Origin: Cereibacter johrii
GTDB taxonomy: Bacteria; Pseudomonadota; Alphaproteobacteria; Rhodobacterales; Rhodobacteraceae
Assembly (NCBI RefSeq): GCF_001720585.1
Contig: NZ_MABH01000043.1
Location: 1 to 54,814, forward strand
Reading direction: 5' to 3'
DNA: 54,814 bases
Notes under the pieces: generated by a model
Told to the model about the DNA's origin: nothing
Database searches by the model: none
Seen by the model: the letters and a program-made list of their open reading frames with translations, nothing else
In this document: positions 7,198 through 16,398 of the stretch, one piece after another
Layout of the letters: each line of letters starts with the position of its first letter
Numbering within the stretch: position 1 is the first letter of the stretch
Position numbers and translations under genes: made by a program

Positions 7198-9219
7198 TCA
7201 GCTCCTCCGGCGACGGCGTTCGCTGCCGCCGCCGCTGTTGAAGGCGGGTTCGGGCAGGCTGACGATCGCGCGCAGGCAGGGGAAGGGGGCGGTCGCGTGG
7301 GGGATCGCGTTCGCCGCCACGAAATGCTCCTGAAAGCGCGGCTCGATGGCGGTCTCGACCTTGTGGATCCGGTGCACCAGCGCCTCGATCGCGTCCCGCG
7401 CCGCGACCGAGGCGAGGGCGATCCGGGCGCCCGTGCCCGCGGCATTGCCGGCGGAGACCACCTTCTCGAGCGGCACGTCGGGGATCATGCCCAGCACCAT
7501 CGCGTGCCGGGGGCTGATATGGGCGCCGAAGGCACCGGCCAGAACCACGCGGTCGACCTTCTCGATGCCGATCTCGTCCATCAGAAGCTGCGCCCCTGCA
7601 TAGAGCGCGGACTTGGCCAGCTGGATGGCGCGGATGTCGCCCTGGGTCACGAGGATGCGCGGGCCGCCCGCGGCGCTGGCATCGTGGAGGAGATAGGAGT
7701 GGGTGCGCCCGTCGGGCTCGCAGCGCGGGCTGCCGGTCTGCTCGGCCGACCCGATCAGGCCGCGCGCATCGAGAAGCCCCGCCATCCGCATCTCGGCCAC
7801 CGCCTCGATGATGCCCGAGCCGCAGATGCCGGTGATCGGACCCGCGGCCTCGGCGAATCCCGGATCGTCCGACCAGAGCTCGCAGCCGATCACGCGGAAG
7901 CGCGGCTCCCTGGTGGCGGGATCGATCTCGACCCGCTCGATGGCCCCGGGTGCTGCGCGCTGACCCGACGAGATCTGCGCGCCCTCGAAGGCGGGGCCGG
8001 TGGGCGAGGAGCAGGCCAGCACCCGGGCCTCGTTGCCGAGCAGGATCTCGGCATTGGTGCCCACATCGACGATCAGCACCATGTCCTTGGAGGTCTGCGG
8101 TTCTTCGGCCAAAGCCACCGCGGCGCAGTCGGCCCCGACATGGCCCGCGATACAGGGCAGGACATAGACCTGCGCCGCCGGGTTGACAGCTGACAACTCG
8201 AGGTCGCGGGCGCCGAGCGAAAGGCTCGAGCCGGTCGCGAGCGCGAAGGGGGCCTGACCGAGCTCGACGGGATCGATGCCGAGCAGCAGATGGTGCATGA
8301 CCGGGTTGCAGACAAAGACGAGCTCGTAGATCGAGGCGGGATCGACGCCCGCCTCGGCCGCGATTTCCTGCGCGAGCCGGTCGATGGCCTCGCGGACGGC
8401 ACGGGTCATCTCGACATCGCCGCCGGGGTTCATCATCGCATAGCTCACCCGGCTCATCAGATCCTCGCCGAAGCGGATCTGGGGGTTCATGAGGCCGCTC
8501 GAGGCCAGCACCCGCCCGTCGCGCAGGTCGCAGAGATGGGCCGCGATGGTGGTCGATCCGAGGTCGATGGCAAGGCCGTGGATGGCGCCCTCGAAGAAGC
8601 CGGGCCAGAGATCGAGAATGCGCGGCGCGGCATCGTGATTGCCGCGGTGGAGCGCCACGGTGACCTTCCAGCCGCCCTTGCGCAGCGCGGGCTGGAGACG
8701 GCGCAGGATCGAGAGGTCGGCCTCGACCCGCTCGACGCCCCACTGCTCGCGAAGCGCGGTTTGCAGCCGCTCGAAATCGCCCGAGGGCTCGTGCATGTCG
8801 GGCTCGGCCACCTCGACGAGGAGGGTGCGGGTCGCGGGATCCATGGCGATCTCCCGCTCGGCGGCGGACTTGCGGATCACCTGCTTGTGGACCTGGCTCT
8901 CGGGGGGGACGTCGATCACCACGTCCGACAGGATCTGCGCCTGACAGCCGAGGCGGCGGCCGTCGATCATGCCGCGCTTTGCGCGATACCGCTCTTCGAC
9001 CGCGTTCCAGTCTGAAAGCGCATCGCGCGCCACCGTCACCCCATGTTTGGCGAATTCGCCGAAGCCCGGCTGGACCTGACATTTCGAGCAGATCCCGCGC
9101 CCGCCGCAGACCGAATCGAGATCCACGCCCAGCTGGCGCGCGGCGGTGAGGACCGGCGTTCCGACCGGAAAGCGGCCGCGCTTGCCCGAGGGGGTGAAGA
9201 TGACCAGCGGATCGGACAT
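7198..9219 (-). CDS. Corrinoid activation ferredoxin/ATPase (RACo/RamA-like ASKHA protein)
   Basis: A 673-residue protein of the family that reductively reactivates corrinoid methyltransferases. The N-terminal 2Fe-2S ferredoxin domain has Cys38, Cys44, Cys47 and Cys93 (C-G-G-R-G-I-C-S-K-C and G-C-Q-A-Q). The C-terminal part is an ASKHA ATPase-like domain beginning A-I-D-L-G-S-T-T near residue 216, with V-D-V-G-T-N-A-E and G-S-G-I-I-E-A-V further on. Such proteins use ATP to reduce inactive Co(II) to Co(I). The C-terminus ends in a short Arg-rich tail. It is the last gene of a minus-strand operon with a pterin methyltransferase and a MetF-like reductase, 134 bp downstream of the former. Confidence 0.88.
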   Translation of the reverse strand: MSDPLVIFTPSGKRGRFPVGTPVLTAARQLGVDLDSVCGGRGICSKCQVQPGFGEFAKHGVTVARDALSDWNAVEERYRAKRGMIDGRRLGCQAQILSDVVIDVPPESQVHKQVIRKSAAEREIAMDPATRTLLVEVAEPDMHEPSGDFERLQTALREQWGVERVEADLSILRRLQPALRKGGWKVTVALHRGNHDAAPRILDLWPGFFEGAIHGLAIDLGSTTIAAHLCDLRDGRVLASSGLMNPQIRFGEDLMSRVSYAMMNPGGDVEMTRAVREAIDRLAQEIAAEAGVDPASIYELVFVCNPVMHHLLLGIDPVELGQAPFALATGSSLSLGARDLELSAVNPAAQVYVLPCIAGHVGADCAAVALAEEPQTSKDMVLIVDVGTNAEILLGNEARVLACSSPTGPAFEGAQISSGQRAAPGAIERVEIDPATREPRFRVIGCELWSDDPGFAEAAGPITGICGSGIIEAVAEMRMAGLLDARGLIGSAEQTGSPRCEPDGRTHSYLLHDASAAGGPRILVTQGDIRAIQLAKSALYAGAQLLMDEIGIEKVDRVVLAGAFGAHISPRHAMVLGMIPDVPLEKVVSAGNAAGTGARIALASVAARDAIEALVHRIHKVETAIEPRFQEHFVAANAIPHATAPFPCLRAIVSLPEPAFNSGGGSERRRRRS

Positions 9220-9353
9220 GGGCGGGAACTCCGTCAGGGAAAGCCAGGCTCGGGCAGATATGCGACGGGGGAGCCGCTGGTGCCAGCCGCTCCCCCGCAG
9301 GATGTCGCGCGGATGCGCGGGAACCGGGCAGGGCCGCCCGGTCCGAAGCCCCG

Positions 9354-10328
9354 TCAGGCGCGGGCGCGGCGACGGCTGCGGCCGCCGGCGGCGGCCTGCG
9401 CGGCGCAGGCCTCGGGGAAGGTGGCCCCCTCCTTCACCGCATCGAGGATGCGCGAGAAGCGGATCCATTCGCTGCCGTTCGGATCGTGGTTCATCAGCAT
9501 GTTGGCAGCGCGGATCGCCTCCATCTCGACCGAGCGGACCGGGTTCATGATGGCCGAGGTCATGCCCGCGCCGATGGCCATGGGCAGGAAGGCCGCATTC
9601 ACCCCATGCCGGTTCGGCAGGCCGAAGGAGACGTTCGAGGCGCCGCAGGTCGTGTTCACGCCGAGCTCGTCGCGCAGCCTGCGGACGAGGGCGAAGACCT
9701 GCTGGCCGGCCGAGGCCATGGCGCCCACCGGCATCACCAGCGGATCGACCACGATGTCATGCGCGGGAATGCCGAAATCCGCCGCGCGTTCGACGATCTT
9801 CTTGGCCACGGCGAAGCGCACGTCGGGATCCTGGCTGATGCCGGTGTCGTCGTTCGAGATCGCCACCACCGGCACGTTGTATTTCTTGACCAGCGGCAGG
9901 ACGAGTTCCAGCCGTTCCTCCTCGCCCGTCACCGAATTCAGGAGCGGCCGGCCCTCGCAGGCCGACAGGCCCGCCTCGAGCGCGCCGGGCACCGAGCTGT
10001 CGATGCAGAGCGGCACGTCGGTGATGGCCTGGATGCGCGAGACAAGTTCCTTCATCAGCGGCGGCTCGACGAAGTTGTTGTCGGCGTAGCGCGGATCCTC
10101 GGCCATCTTGTTGGTGAAGACCGCCCCCGAATTCACGTCGAGAACCGTGGCGCCGCAGGCGACCTGCTCGAGCGCGTCCTTCTCGACGGTCGAGAAATCG
10201 CCCGCCTCGAGTTCGGCCGCCAGCTTCTTGCGCCCCGTGGGGTTGATGCGTTCGCCGATCACGCAGAAGGGCTCGTCGAAGCCGATGACGACGGTTTTCG
10301 TTTTGGACTCGAGGACGGTACGGGTCAT
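9354..10328 (-). CDS. Methyltetrahydrofolate:corrinoid methyltransferase (pterin-binding TIM barrel)
   Basis: A 324-residue protein of the pterin-binding family (AcsE/MetH folate domain, DHPS fold). The diagnostic V-I-G-E-R-I-N-P-T-G-R is at residues about 23-33, followed by V-L-D-V-N-S-G, L-C-I-D-S-S, the N-S-V-T-G-E turn and A-I-S-N-D-D-T-G. It would move methyl groups between a corrinoid protein and tetrahydrofolate. The start overlaps the stop of the upstream reductase gene by 4 bp. The last ~15 residues are an Arg/Ala-rich extension beyond the usual domain. In related bacteria such genes serve methylamine or betaine demethylation; here the corrinoid protein is not next to it. Confidence 0.86.
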   Translation of the reverse strand: MTRTVLESKTKTVVIGFDEPFCVIGERINPTGRKKLAAELEAGDFSTVEKDALEQVACGATVLDVNSGAVFTNKMAEDPRYADNNFVEPPLMKELVSRIQAITDVPLCIDSSVPGALEAGLSACEGRPLLNSVTGEEERLELVLPLVKKYNVPVVAISNDDTGISQDPDVRFAVAKKIVERAADFGIPAHDIVVDPLVMPVGAMASAGQQVFALVRRLRDELGVNTTCGASNVSFGLPNRHGVNAAFLPMAIGAGMTSAIMNPVRSVEMEAIRAANMLMNHDPNGSEWIRFSRILDAVKEGATFPEACAAQAAAGGRSRRRARA

Positions 10329-11254
10329 GCTTCAACCTTTTCCATGTTGGCCGGGATGCCGGAGCGGCCGCCGTTCGCGGTCACCCATTCGGCGTTGGTC
10401 TTTATCCCGCCAAGCGGGAAGAAATGCACGGACTCGATGCCGAACAGGTGGTTCTTGGCCTTGTGCGCCGCGATGCCGCTGACGAACTCCGTGGGCTCGT
10501 AGGGCAGGAGCAGTTTGGTCACATCCATGGCGCGCTTCTGGAGCACGCGCATCGAGGGGCCGACGCCGCAGGCCACGGCGAACTTGATCATGGTCTGAAG
10601 CTTGGCGGGGCCCGCGATGCCGATATGGATCGGAAGCCGGATGCCCTCGGCCGCCAGACGCTCGGCCCAGGCGATCACCGGGTCGGGCTCGAAGCAGAAC
10701 TGGGTGGCGATGGCCATCTTCGCGTCGGTGCGCTCGGAGAAGGCCTGCTTCCAGCGCAGCGCCTCCATCACCATCCGGTCCGAGCCATCGGGATCGATGT
10801 CCTTCGAGCCCTCGGGATGGCCCGCCACATGCAGCCGCTCGAACCCGTCGAAGAGCCCGGTTTCGAGAAGCTGCATCGAGGAATGGAAGTCGCCCTGCGG
10901 GGCGCGCAGGCCGCCGGCGAGGATCAGCCCCTGCTTCACGTCGGCCTCGCCGCGGTAGCGGGCGATCCAGTCGGCAAGCGTCGCGCGGTCCTTGATGATG
11001 CGCGCCGGGAAGTGCGGCATCACCGGGAAGCCCTCGGCATTCAGGCGCTTCGCGGTCGCCACCATCTCCTCGATGGGCGTGCCGTCGATATGGGCGATAT
11101 AGACCCGGGTGCCGCGGGGCAGCAGGTCGCGGAAGTCCGCGACCTTCTCGGCGGTGCGCGGCATCACCTCGATGGAATAGCCCTTCAGCAGCGCCTCGAC
11201 GGGGGCGGGAGCGGAGGGAGCGGCCGCCTCGCGGCGGAGTCGGAAAAGCGCCAT
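10325..11254 (-). CDS. Methylenetetrahydrofolate reductase-like protein
   Basis: A 309-residue protein of the MetF fold (TIM barrel). Recognisable parts are an early S-I-E-V-M-P, V-Y-I-A-H-I-D-G-T, F-P-V-M-P-H-F-P-A-R-I, L-I-L-A-G-G and the later Q-F-C-F-E-P and P-I-H-I-G-I-A-G-P. It departs from true MetF in several of these places, so it is a divergent paralogue. In the pathway suggested by its neighbours it would interconvert methyl-THF and methylene-THF, oxidatively when methyl groups are being catabolised. The ATG at 11254 is chosen for a GGAGG about 6 nt upstream. It overlaps the next gene by 4 bp. Confidence 0.8.
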   Translation of the reverse strand: MALFRLRREAAAPSAPAPVEALLKGYSIEVMPRTAEKVADFRDLLPRGTRVYIAHIDGTPIEEMVATAKRLNAEGFPVMPHFPARIIKDRATLADWIARYRGEADVKQGLILAGGLRAPQGDFHSSMQLLETGLFDGFERLHVAGHPEGSKDIDPDGSDRMVMEALRWKQAFSERTDAKMAIATQFCFEPDPVIAWAERLAAEGIRLPIHIGIAGPAKLQTMIKFAVACGVGPSMRVLQKRAMDVTKLLLPYEPTEFVSGIAAHKAKNHLFGIESVHFFPLGGIKTNAEWVTANGGRSGIPANMEKVEA

Positions 11255-11282
11255 GGCGGCCTCCTTCAGGCGGCGGGGCAGG

Positions 11283-11576
11283 TCAGGCCCGGCCATCGTT
11301 GTCGATAAGCGCCCGGAGGCGCGCGGCATCGTAATCGCGGTCGAGACGGTCGGCTTCCGAGCGTGCGAGCGCCTCGGGCTCGCCCTCGGCTTCGTGCGTG
11401 GCCTTGCGCCATTCGGCGAGGTAGGCGTCGCTGTCCTTCGCGCCGATCTTCATGGCGCAGCGGTCGATCGCCTGTTCGAAACGTTCCGGCAGGGGCGCCT
11501 TGGAGCCCCTCCGGCCGCGGCCCACGATGACCTGGGCCGGGATATCTCGCCAGTAGACGATGGTGACTTCGGGCAT
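11283..11576 (-). CDS. Small protein of the Virulence_fact (PF13769-like) family
   Basis: A 97-residue soluble protein beginning with a V-T-I-V-Y-W-R-D-I-P-A-Q strand, followed by L-P-E-R-F-E-Q-A-I-D-R-A-type helix sequence. This resembles the family named virulence factor PF13769, whose biochemical role is not established and which often sits with folate/corrinoid one-carbon genes in Rhodobacterales. It is the first gene of the minus-strand operon, 28 bp before the MetF-like gene. The family call is from memory of the motif. Confidence 0.6.
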   Translation of the reverse strand: MPEVTIVYWRDIPAQVIVGRGRRGSKAPLPERFEQAIDRCAMKIGAKDSDAYLAEWRKATHEAEGEPEALARSEADRLDRDYDAARLRALIDNDGRA

Positions 11577-11845
11577 CGGCGATTCCTCTTCCTCGGCTTC
11601 TCTTACGCGTCGCAATGCCGCGCTCGCTGTCGGTTTTCGACATGGTGCGCGCGCGGAGCGACGCGGCCCCTCCGGGCGGTGCCGGCCGTCCCCCGCGCGC
11701 CACAATCGCAGGCGCGTCAAAGGGGTCCGGGGTGGCTGCCGGCCCTGCCGCCGTGCGGCCTCGGGTGTGCTCCCTGCGACGATCCGACCTTGCGGCGGGA
11801 GGCTCGCGCGCATACTCTTGGAGCAACCATGAATGGAGGGCGACG

Positions 11846-12982
11846 ATGACGCCCGAGCGTCCCAGGGGTGCGGACGCGATCCCGGCGCGCGACGAGCTGA
11901 TCGTCGGCGCAGCAGTGGAACCTTCCGTCACCCCGCCAAGCGACCGGGGGCAGCTTTATGCGGCGCTGGACCTCGGCACGAACAGCTGCCGCATGCTGAT
12001 TGCCCAGCCGAAGGGCAGTCAGTTTCAGGTCGTGGATTCCTTTTCCAAGACCGTGCAGCTCGGCGTCGGGCTGGAGGCCTCCGGCCGGTTGTCGCGCGCC
12101 TCGATGGGGCGCACGATCCAGGCGCTCAGGATCTGCCAGAAGAAGATCGAGAAGCATCAGGTGCGCCGGATGCGGCTGGTGGCGACCGAGGCCTGCCGGC
12201 GGGCGCGGAATGCGCGAGACTTCATCCGCCAGATCCGGCGCGAGACGGGCCTCGCGCTCGAGATCATCGCGCCCGAGGAAGAGGCGCGGCTGGCGGTCAT
12301 CTCCTGCGCGCCGCTCGTCTCGCGGCGCACCGAGCAGCTTCTGGTGGTCGATATCGGCGGCGGCTCGACCGAGCTCGTCTGGATCGATCTGTCGGCCGTC
12401 CCGCGCGAGGACCGGCCCAGGGCGATCATGCGGCTCCATTCCGGCTTCACGCCGCAGGGGATCGGGCCCGAGGCGCGGGTGGTGGACTGGATCTCGGTCC
12501 CGCTGGGGGTGGCGACCCTCAAGGACCAGTTCGGCGACGTGGACGACGATGCCGCGCGCTTCGCGCTGATGAGCTGGTATTTCGAGGAGAATCTCGCGAG
12601 CTTCTCGCCCTACAATGCCGAGAACCCGCGCGAGGGGTTCCAGATCATCGGCACCTCCGGCACGATCACCACGGTCGCGGCGTCGTTCCTCGGCCTGCGA
12701 CGCTACGACCGGACCAAGGTGGACGGGCTGCACATGACCTCGGACCAGATCGACACGGTGATCCGCGACTACCTGACCCTCGGCCCCGAGGGGCGGCGCA
12801 CCGACCCACGCATCGGACGCGAGCGGCATTCGCTCATCATGTCGGGCGCGGCGATTCTCCAAGCCCTCATGCGGATCTGGCCCACGGACCGGCTGTCGGT
12901 GGCCGACCGCGGCCTCCGCGAGGGGCTTCTCTATGCACAGATGAGCGCGGACGGCGTTCTGGAAGACGGACCCTACAAATGA
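11846..12982 (+). CDS. Ppx/GppA family phosphatase (exopolyphosphatase/pppGpp hydrolase)
   Basis: A 378-residue ASKHA-fold phosphatase. Nucleotide/phosphate-binding motifs are [10 protein letters not shown] near residue 43 and [10 protein letters not shown] near residue 168, and a third glycine motif I-G-T-S-G-T-I-T is present. The family degrades long-chain polyphosphate or removes the 5' phosphate of pppGpp. The protein is short, without the C-terminal HD-like domain of longer Ppx proteins. The ATG at 11846 has GGAGGG about 6 nt upstream. It overlaps rlmE by 4 bp, so the two form one transcript; the combination suggests a stringent-response link to ribosome maturation. Confidence 0.85.
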   Translation: MTPERPRGADAIPARDELIVGAAVEPSVTPPSDRGQLYAALDLGTNSCRMLIAQPKGSQFQVVDSFSKTVQLGVGLEASGRLSRASMGRTIQALRICQKKIEKHQVRRMRLVATEACRRARNARDFIRQIRRETGLALEIIAPEEEARLAVISCAPLVSRRTEQLLVVDIGGGSTELVWIDLSAVPREDRPRAIMRLHSGFTPQGIGPEARVVDWISVPLGVATLKDQFGDVDDDAARFALMSWYFEENLASFSPYNAENPREGFQIIGTSGTITTVAASFLGLRRYDRTKVDGLHMTSDQIDTVIRDYLTLGPEGRRTDPRIGRERHSLIMSGAAILQALMRIWPTDRLSVADRGLREGLLYAQMSADGVLEDGPYK

Positions 12983-13713
12983 CCACGAAGAACACATCGG
13001 GCCGGGGACAGCGGGAGCTGCGCGTGCGGGTGAAGACGGCGAAGGGGCGCAAGCTCTCCTCGACGCTCTGGCTCGAGCGGCAGTTGAACGACCCCTACGT
13101 CATCCGCGCCAAGAAGGAAGGCTACCGGGGCAGGGCGGCCTACAAGATCCTCGAGCTCGACGATAAGTTCGGGTTCCTCAAGCCAGGCGGTCGCGTGGTC
13201 GATCTGGGCTGCGCGCCCGGCGGCTGGTGTCAGGTGGCGGTCGAGCGGGTGAATGCGCTCGGCCAGCGCAAGAACAAGCCCGAGGGCACGGTGCTGGGGG
13301 TCGACCTGCAGGAGGTCGAGCCGATCAGCGGCGCCGAGATCCACCAGCTCGACTTCCTGTCGGACGATGCCGACGAGAAGGTGAAGGGCTGGCTGGGCGG
13401 GCGGGCCGATGTGGTGATGAGCGACATGGCCGCCGCCGCCTCGGGCCACAAGGGCACCGACCACCTGCGGATCATCGCGCTGTGCGAGGCGGCCGCGGCC
13501 TTTGCCTTCGACGTGCTGGAGGAAGGCGGGACCTTCGTGGCCAAGGTGCTGGCGGGCGGGGCCGAGAACGAGCTTCAGGCCATCCTGAAAAGGAATTTCA
13601 CCAAGGTTGCCAACGTGAAGCCGCCGGCGAGCCGGGCCGACAGTTCGGAGAAGTTCGTGGTGGCGATGGGCTTCCGCGGACGTGCGTCCGAGCCCGAGGA
13701 CGGCGAGGCCTGA
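12979..13713 (+). CDS. rlmE: 23S rRNA 2'-O-methyltransferase RlmE (FtsJ/RrmJ)
   Basis: A 244-residue SAM-dependent methyltransferase that methylates U2552 of 23S rRNA late in 50S assembly. The K-D-K-E catalytic set is visible: K in the Y-K-I-L-E-L-D region, D in M-S-D-M-A-A, K in F-V-A-K-V-L, and E in S-S-E-K-F-V-V. The SAM-binding motif is [11 protein letters not shown]. It has the basic N-terminal extension common in alphaproteobacterial RlmE. The start overlaps the ppx/gppA stop (ATGA). Confidence 0.93.
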   Translation: MTTKNTSGRGQRELRVRVKTAKGRKLSSTLWLERQLNDPYVIRAKKEGYRGRAAYKILELDDKFGFLKPGGRVVDLGCAPGGWCQVAVERVNALGQRKNKPEGTVLGVDLQEVEPISGAEIHQLDFLSDDADEKVKGWLGGRADVVMSDMAAAASGHKGTDHLRIIALCEAAAAFAFDVLEEGGTFVAKVLAGGAENELQAILKRNFTKVANVKPPASRADSSEKFVVAMGFRGRASEPEDGEA

Positions 13714-13742
13714 GCCGGTCTGCGTCGGGCGGGGCCGAAGAC

Positions 13743-13763
13743 AGGGCGCCTTCGAGGCGCCCT
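13743..13763 (+). terminator. Terminator of ppx/gppA-rlmE
   Basis: A 9-bp inverted repeat (13743-13751 with 13755-13763) with a 3-nt loop followed by TTT, 30 bp after the rlmE stop. Confidence 0.6.
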
Positions 13764-13807
13764 TTGCCATGACCGGAACACAGGGGCGGCCGACGGGCCA
13801 AAAGAAA

Positions 13808-13826
13808 GGGCGCCCCAAAGGCGCCC
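13808..13826 (-). terminator. Terminator of the DUF882 gene
   Basis: A 7-bp GGGCGCC inverted repeat (13808-13814 with 13820-13826). On the minus strand it is followed by TTTCTTTT, a classic intrinsic terminator facing the rlmE one. Confidence 0.65.
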
Positions 13827-13854
13827 GTGATCCTGCACGAAAGAAAGGGGAGGC

Positions 13855-14421
13855 TCAGCGGCCCCAGTGGCGGACTGGGCCGCAATCCATATGGACGAAG
13901 TCCGAGCGCGAGTAGCGGCCGACGCCGCCCGAGGCGCAGGCTTCTGCGGCCTTCGCCATCTGGCCCACCGAGCGGGATTTCAACCGCAGGTCGGCCGCCT
14001 GTCCCTTGAGATGGAGGGAGTTCCGGGCCACGCCGCTCGACCGCGAGCGCAGCATGGCGTTGGTCTTGGGACAGCGGTAGCCCGAGAGGAGCATGTAGGG
14101 CTCGCTCACATCCATCAGGCGATGCGAGGCCGCCATGATGTCCACCGTGCGCGCGTCGATGCGGATCACGTCGTTCGTCCGCCAGTCGCGCATGAAGTGG
14201 TTGATTTCCTTGAGGGCTTCCGGAATGTACTCGCCCTCGATCCAGTAGATCGTGTCCATCGACTCGCCGGTGCGACCCGAATACATGCGGATCCGTCGCA
14301 CATCGCCCGCTCCGCGGAGAAATCCGAACGCATTCGCGTAGGTGGGAGCCGCAACCACGGCCGTGGCGGCAAACGCACCCAAAAGGCCGCGCCGCGTGAT
14401 GAGCGTGTTCGTCAGTGTCAT
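13855..14421 (-). CDS. Tat-exported DUF882/M15-type peptidase-like protein
   Basis: A 188-residue protein (from the ATG at 14421) with a twin-arginine signal I-T-R-R-G-L-L-G-A-F and cleavage after A-N-A. The mature part matches DUF882 (YcbK-like, peptidase M15 fold): L-S-G-Y-R-C-P-K-T-N, S-L-H-L-K-G-Q-A-A-D and a final D-F-V-H-M-D-C-G contain the zinc-binding His/Asp set of D,D-carboxypeptidase-like enzymes, so a peptidoglycan role is likely. An in-frame TTG at 14493 has a perfect AGGAGG seven bases upstream and would add 24 residues; the ATG has only a weak site. Divergent from the L,D-transpeptidase gene. Confidence 0.8.
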   Translation of the reverse strand: MTLTNTLITRRGLLGAFAATAVVAAPTYANAFGFLRGAGDVRRIRMYSGRTGESMDTIYWIEGEYIPEALKEINHFMRDWRTNDVIRIDARTVDIMAASHRLMDVSEPYMLLSGYRCPKTNAMLRSRSSGVARNSLHLKGQAADLRLKSRSVGQMAKAAEACASGGVGRYSRSDFVHMDCGPVRHWGR

Positions 14422-14739
14422 GATGAGCGCCTGTCCCGTCGCCTGGTCTTCTGTCCGCCTGTTCCGGCGGCTTTCTTTGCTACTCGTCCCCAAGTGCTTA
14501 CCTCCTATGCCATATGGTTCCCTGCAACAGAAGGCCCGGATTGGCCGCACCGGCGCAGTTAAGGCCCGATAGGCAAAAAATTGCTGAACGATAGCCTGAG
14601 GATCGGCGGGATCGGGAAAGTTGCGCGGCGTGACGAAAAAGCGACAAAAGCCGCGGGCCGCGCGGTGCCGGATTTACGCCGCGGTGCAAATAGCCGAAGT
14701 TGGTAGAGAATGCAGCGACCATCCCCGCTTGAGGTGCCA
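14422..14739. promoter_or_regulatory. Divergent promoter region between DUF882 and L,D-transpeptidase genes
   Basis: About 318 bp holding the upstream signals of both genes. The plus-strand CCTCCT at 14501-14506 is an ideal AGGAGG ribosome site for the minus strand, placed 7 nt from a TTG at 14493. An AT-rich patch (AAAAAATTG, 14575-14583) marks probable promoter DNA. No separate gene is supported. Confidence 0.45.
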
Positions 14740-16350
14740 ATGTCCTCCCCCCTCCGTCGCAAGACCGGTTTCGGACTTGCCCTCTGTCTGTCCGTGGCGC
14801 TCGGAGCGGAGGCTTTCGCGAATCCCCCGGCGGCCCCGGTCGAGCTGACGCCCTTCAGCCGCTCGGTGGCAGGGGCTGCGGGGCGGAGCGAGCTGATCGC
14901 GCAATTCTATGCGGCCCGCTCCTACCGGACGCTGTGGACCGGGCCCGAGGATGCCGCCCGCCGCGAGGCGCTGCTGACGGCCATCGCCGAGGCGCCGGCG
15001 CACGGGTTGCCGGTGCAGCGCTACGATGCCTCGGCGCTGATCGCGCGCTTCCGCGCGGCCCGGACGGAAGCCGACCGCGGGCGGCTCGAAGTGGCGATGA
15101 CGCAGGCGCTTCTGGCCTGGGCGCACGATCTGCACGGCGGCGCGCTGGAGCCGGGCAAGGTCGATCCCGGCATCAAGCGGGCGGTGAAGCGGCTGGATCC
15201 GCGCAGCGTGCTTACGGCCTTCGAGGCGAACCCGGTGCATTTCCTCGACAGTCTCGCGCCGCGCGGGCCGGATTATGCCCGGCTGATGCGGGCGCGGCTG
15301 GATCTCGAGGCGGCCATCGCCGCGGGCGGCTGGGGGGCGGAGGTGCCCGGGGGCAAGCTGAAGCCCGGCGCCACCGGCCCGGCCTTTCTTGCGCTGCGCG
15401 ACCGACTGATGGCGATGGGCTATCTCGGGCGCAGCACCGCCGCGAGCTACGATGCGGAGGTGGCGGCCGCGGTGCGGTCCTTCCAGACCGATCACGGGCT
15501 CAGCCCCGACGGGGTGGCGGGCGAGGGCACCATCGCCGCGCTGAACGTGGCGCCCGAGGCGCGTCTGAGGTCGATCCTCGTGGCGCTCGAACGCGAACGC
15601 TGGCTCAGCATCGACCGCGGCGAGCGGCATGTCTGGGTGACCCTCGCCGACTTCTCCACCCGCCTCATCGACAATGGCAAGGTCACGTTCGAGACCCGGT
15701 CGGTGATCGGCAAGGACAGCCCGGACCAGCGGACGCCGGAATTCTCGGACGAGATGGAATATATGGTGATCAACCCGTCGTGGCATGTGCCGCGGTCGAT
15801 CACCACGAAGGAGTATCTGCCGCTTCTGCAGCGCAACCCGAATGCCGCGGGCCATCTGAAGCTGATCGACAGCCGCGGCCGCGAGGTCAGCCGCGGTGCG
15901 GTGAACTTCAACGCCTACAATGCCCGGAACTTCCCCTTCTCGATGCGGCAGCCGCCATCCGACGGCAATGCGCTGGGGCTGGTGAAGTTCATGTTCCCGA
16001 ACCAGTGGAACATCTATCTGCATGATACGCCGTCGAAGTCGCTGTTCGACCGCGAGGTGCGCGCCTTCTCGCATGGCTGCATCCGTCTGGGCCGACCGTT
16101 CGACTTCGCCCATGCGCTGCTCGCCGCGCAGTCCGAAGACCCCGAGGGGCTGTTCCAGTCGCATCTGTCGAGCGGCAAGGAGAGCGTCGTGCGGCTCGAG
16201 AAGCCGGTGCCCGTGCATCTGGTCTATTTCACCGCCTGGGCCGGGCCCACGGGACGGATGAATTACCGCGACGACATCTACGGCCGCGACGGGGTGATCT
16301 TCGAGGCGCTGTCCGAGGCCGGGGTGGTGCCGGGCGCGGTTCAGGGCTAA
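14740..16350 (+). CDS. L,D-transpeptidase (YcbB/LdtD-like, YkuD domain)
   Basis: A 536-residue periplasmic enzyme making 3-3 peptidoglycan cross-links or linking proteins to peptidoglycan. Layout: signal peptide (about 1-27), an N-terminal helical domain, a peptidoglycan-binding module near residues 213-275 (L-x-x-M-G-Y-L then V-R-S-F-Q-T-D-H-G-L) and a YkuD catalytic domain near 290-455 ending F-S-H-G-C-I-R-L with catalytic Cys447 and His445. N-P-S-W-H-V-P-R-S-I is also characteristic of YcbB-type enzymes. The ATG at 14740 is favoured by GAGG five bases upstream; the ATG at 14710 is an alternative. Confidence 0.9.
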   Translation: MSSPLRRKTGFGLALCLSVALGAEAFANPPAAPVELTPFSRSVAGAAGRSELIAQFYAARSYRTLWTGPEDAARREALLTAIAEAPAHGLPVQRYDASALIARFRAARTEADRGRLEVAMTQALLAWAHDLHGGALEPGKVDPGIKRAVKRLDPRSVLTAFEANPVHFLDSLAPRGPDYARLMRARLDLEAAIAAGGWGAEVPGGKLKPGATGPAFLALRDRLMAMGYLGRSTAASYDAEVAAAVRSFQTDHGLSPDGVAGEGTIAALNVAPEARLRSILVALERERWLSIDRGERHVWVTLADFSTRLIDNGKVTFETRSVIGKDSPDQRTPEFSDEMEYMVINPSWHVPRSITTKEYLPLLQRNPNAAGHLKLIDSRGREVSRGAVNFNAYNARNFPFSMRQPPSDGNALGLVKFMFPNQWNIYLHDTPSKSLFDREVRAFSHGCIRLGRPFDFAHALLAAQSEDPEGLFQSHLSSGKESVVRLEKPVPVHLVYFTAWAGPTGRMNYRDDIYGRDGVIFEALSEAGVVPGAVQG

Positions 16351-16398
16351 ATCTTCAGGCGGGGCGGCAGCGGGCCGCCGACGGTTCGGAGCGGCACC

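Noticed and set aside
6596-9082. An 828-codon minus-strand frame running from the tRNA through the ASKHA gene
   Set aside because: It is the wrong frame of the RACo-like gene and even reads into the tRNA; the protein is Arg/Gly-rich without domains.
13867-14562. A 231-codon plus-strand frame opposite the DUF882 gene
   Set aside because: The minus strand encodes a Tat-signal protein with conserved His/Asp motifs and its own terminator; the plus frame is its mirror.
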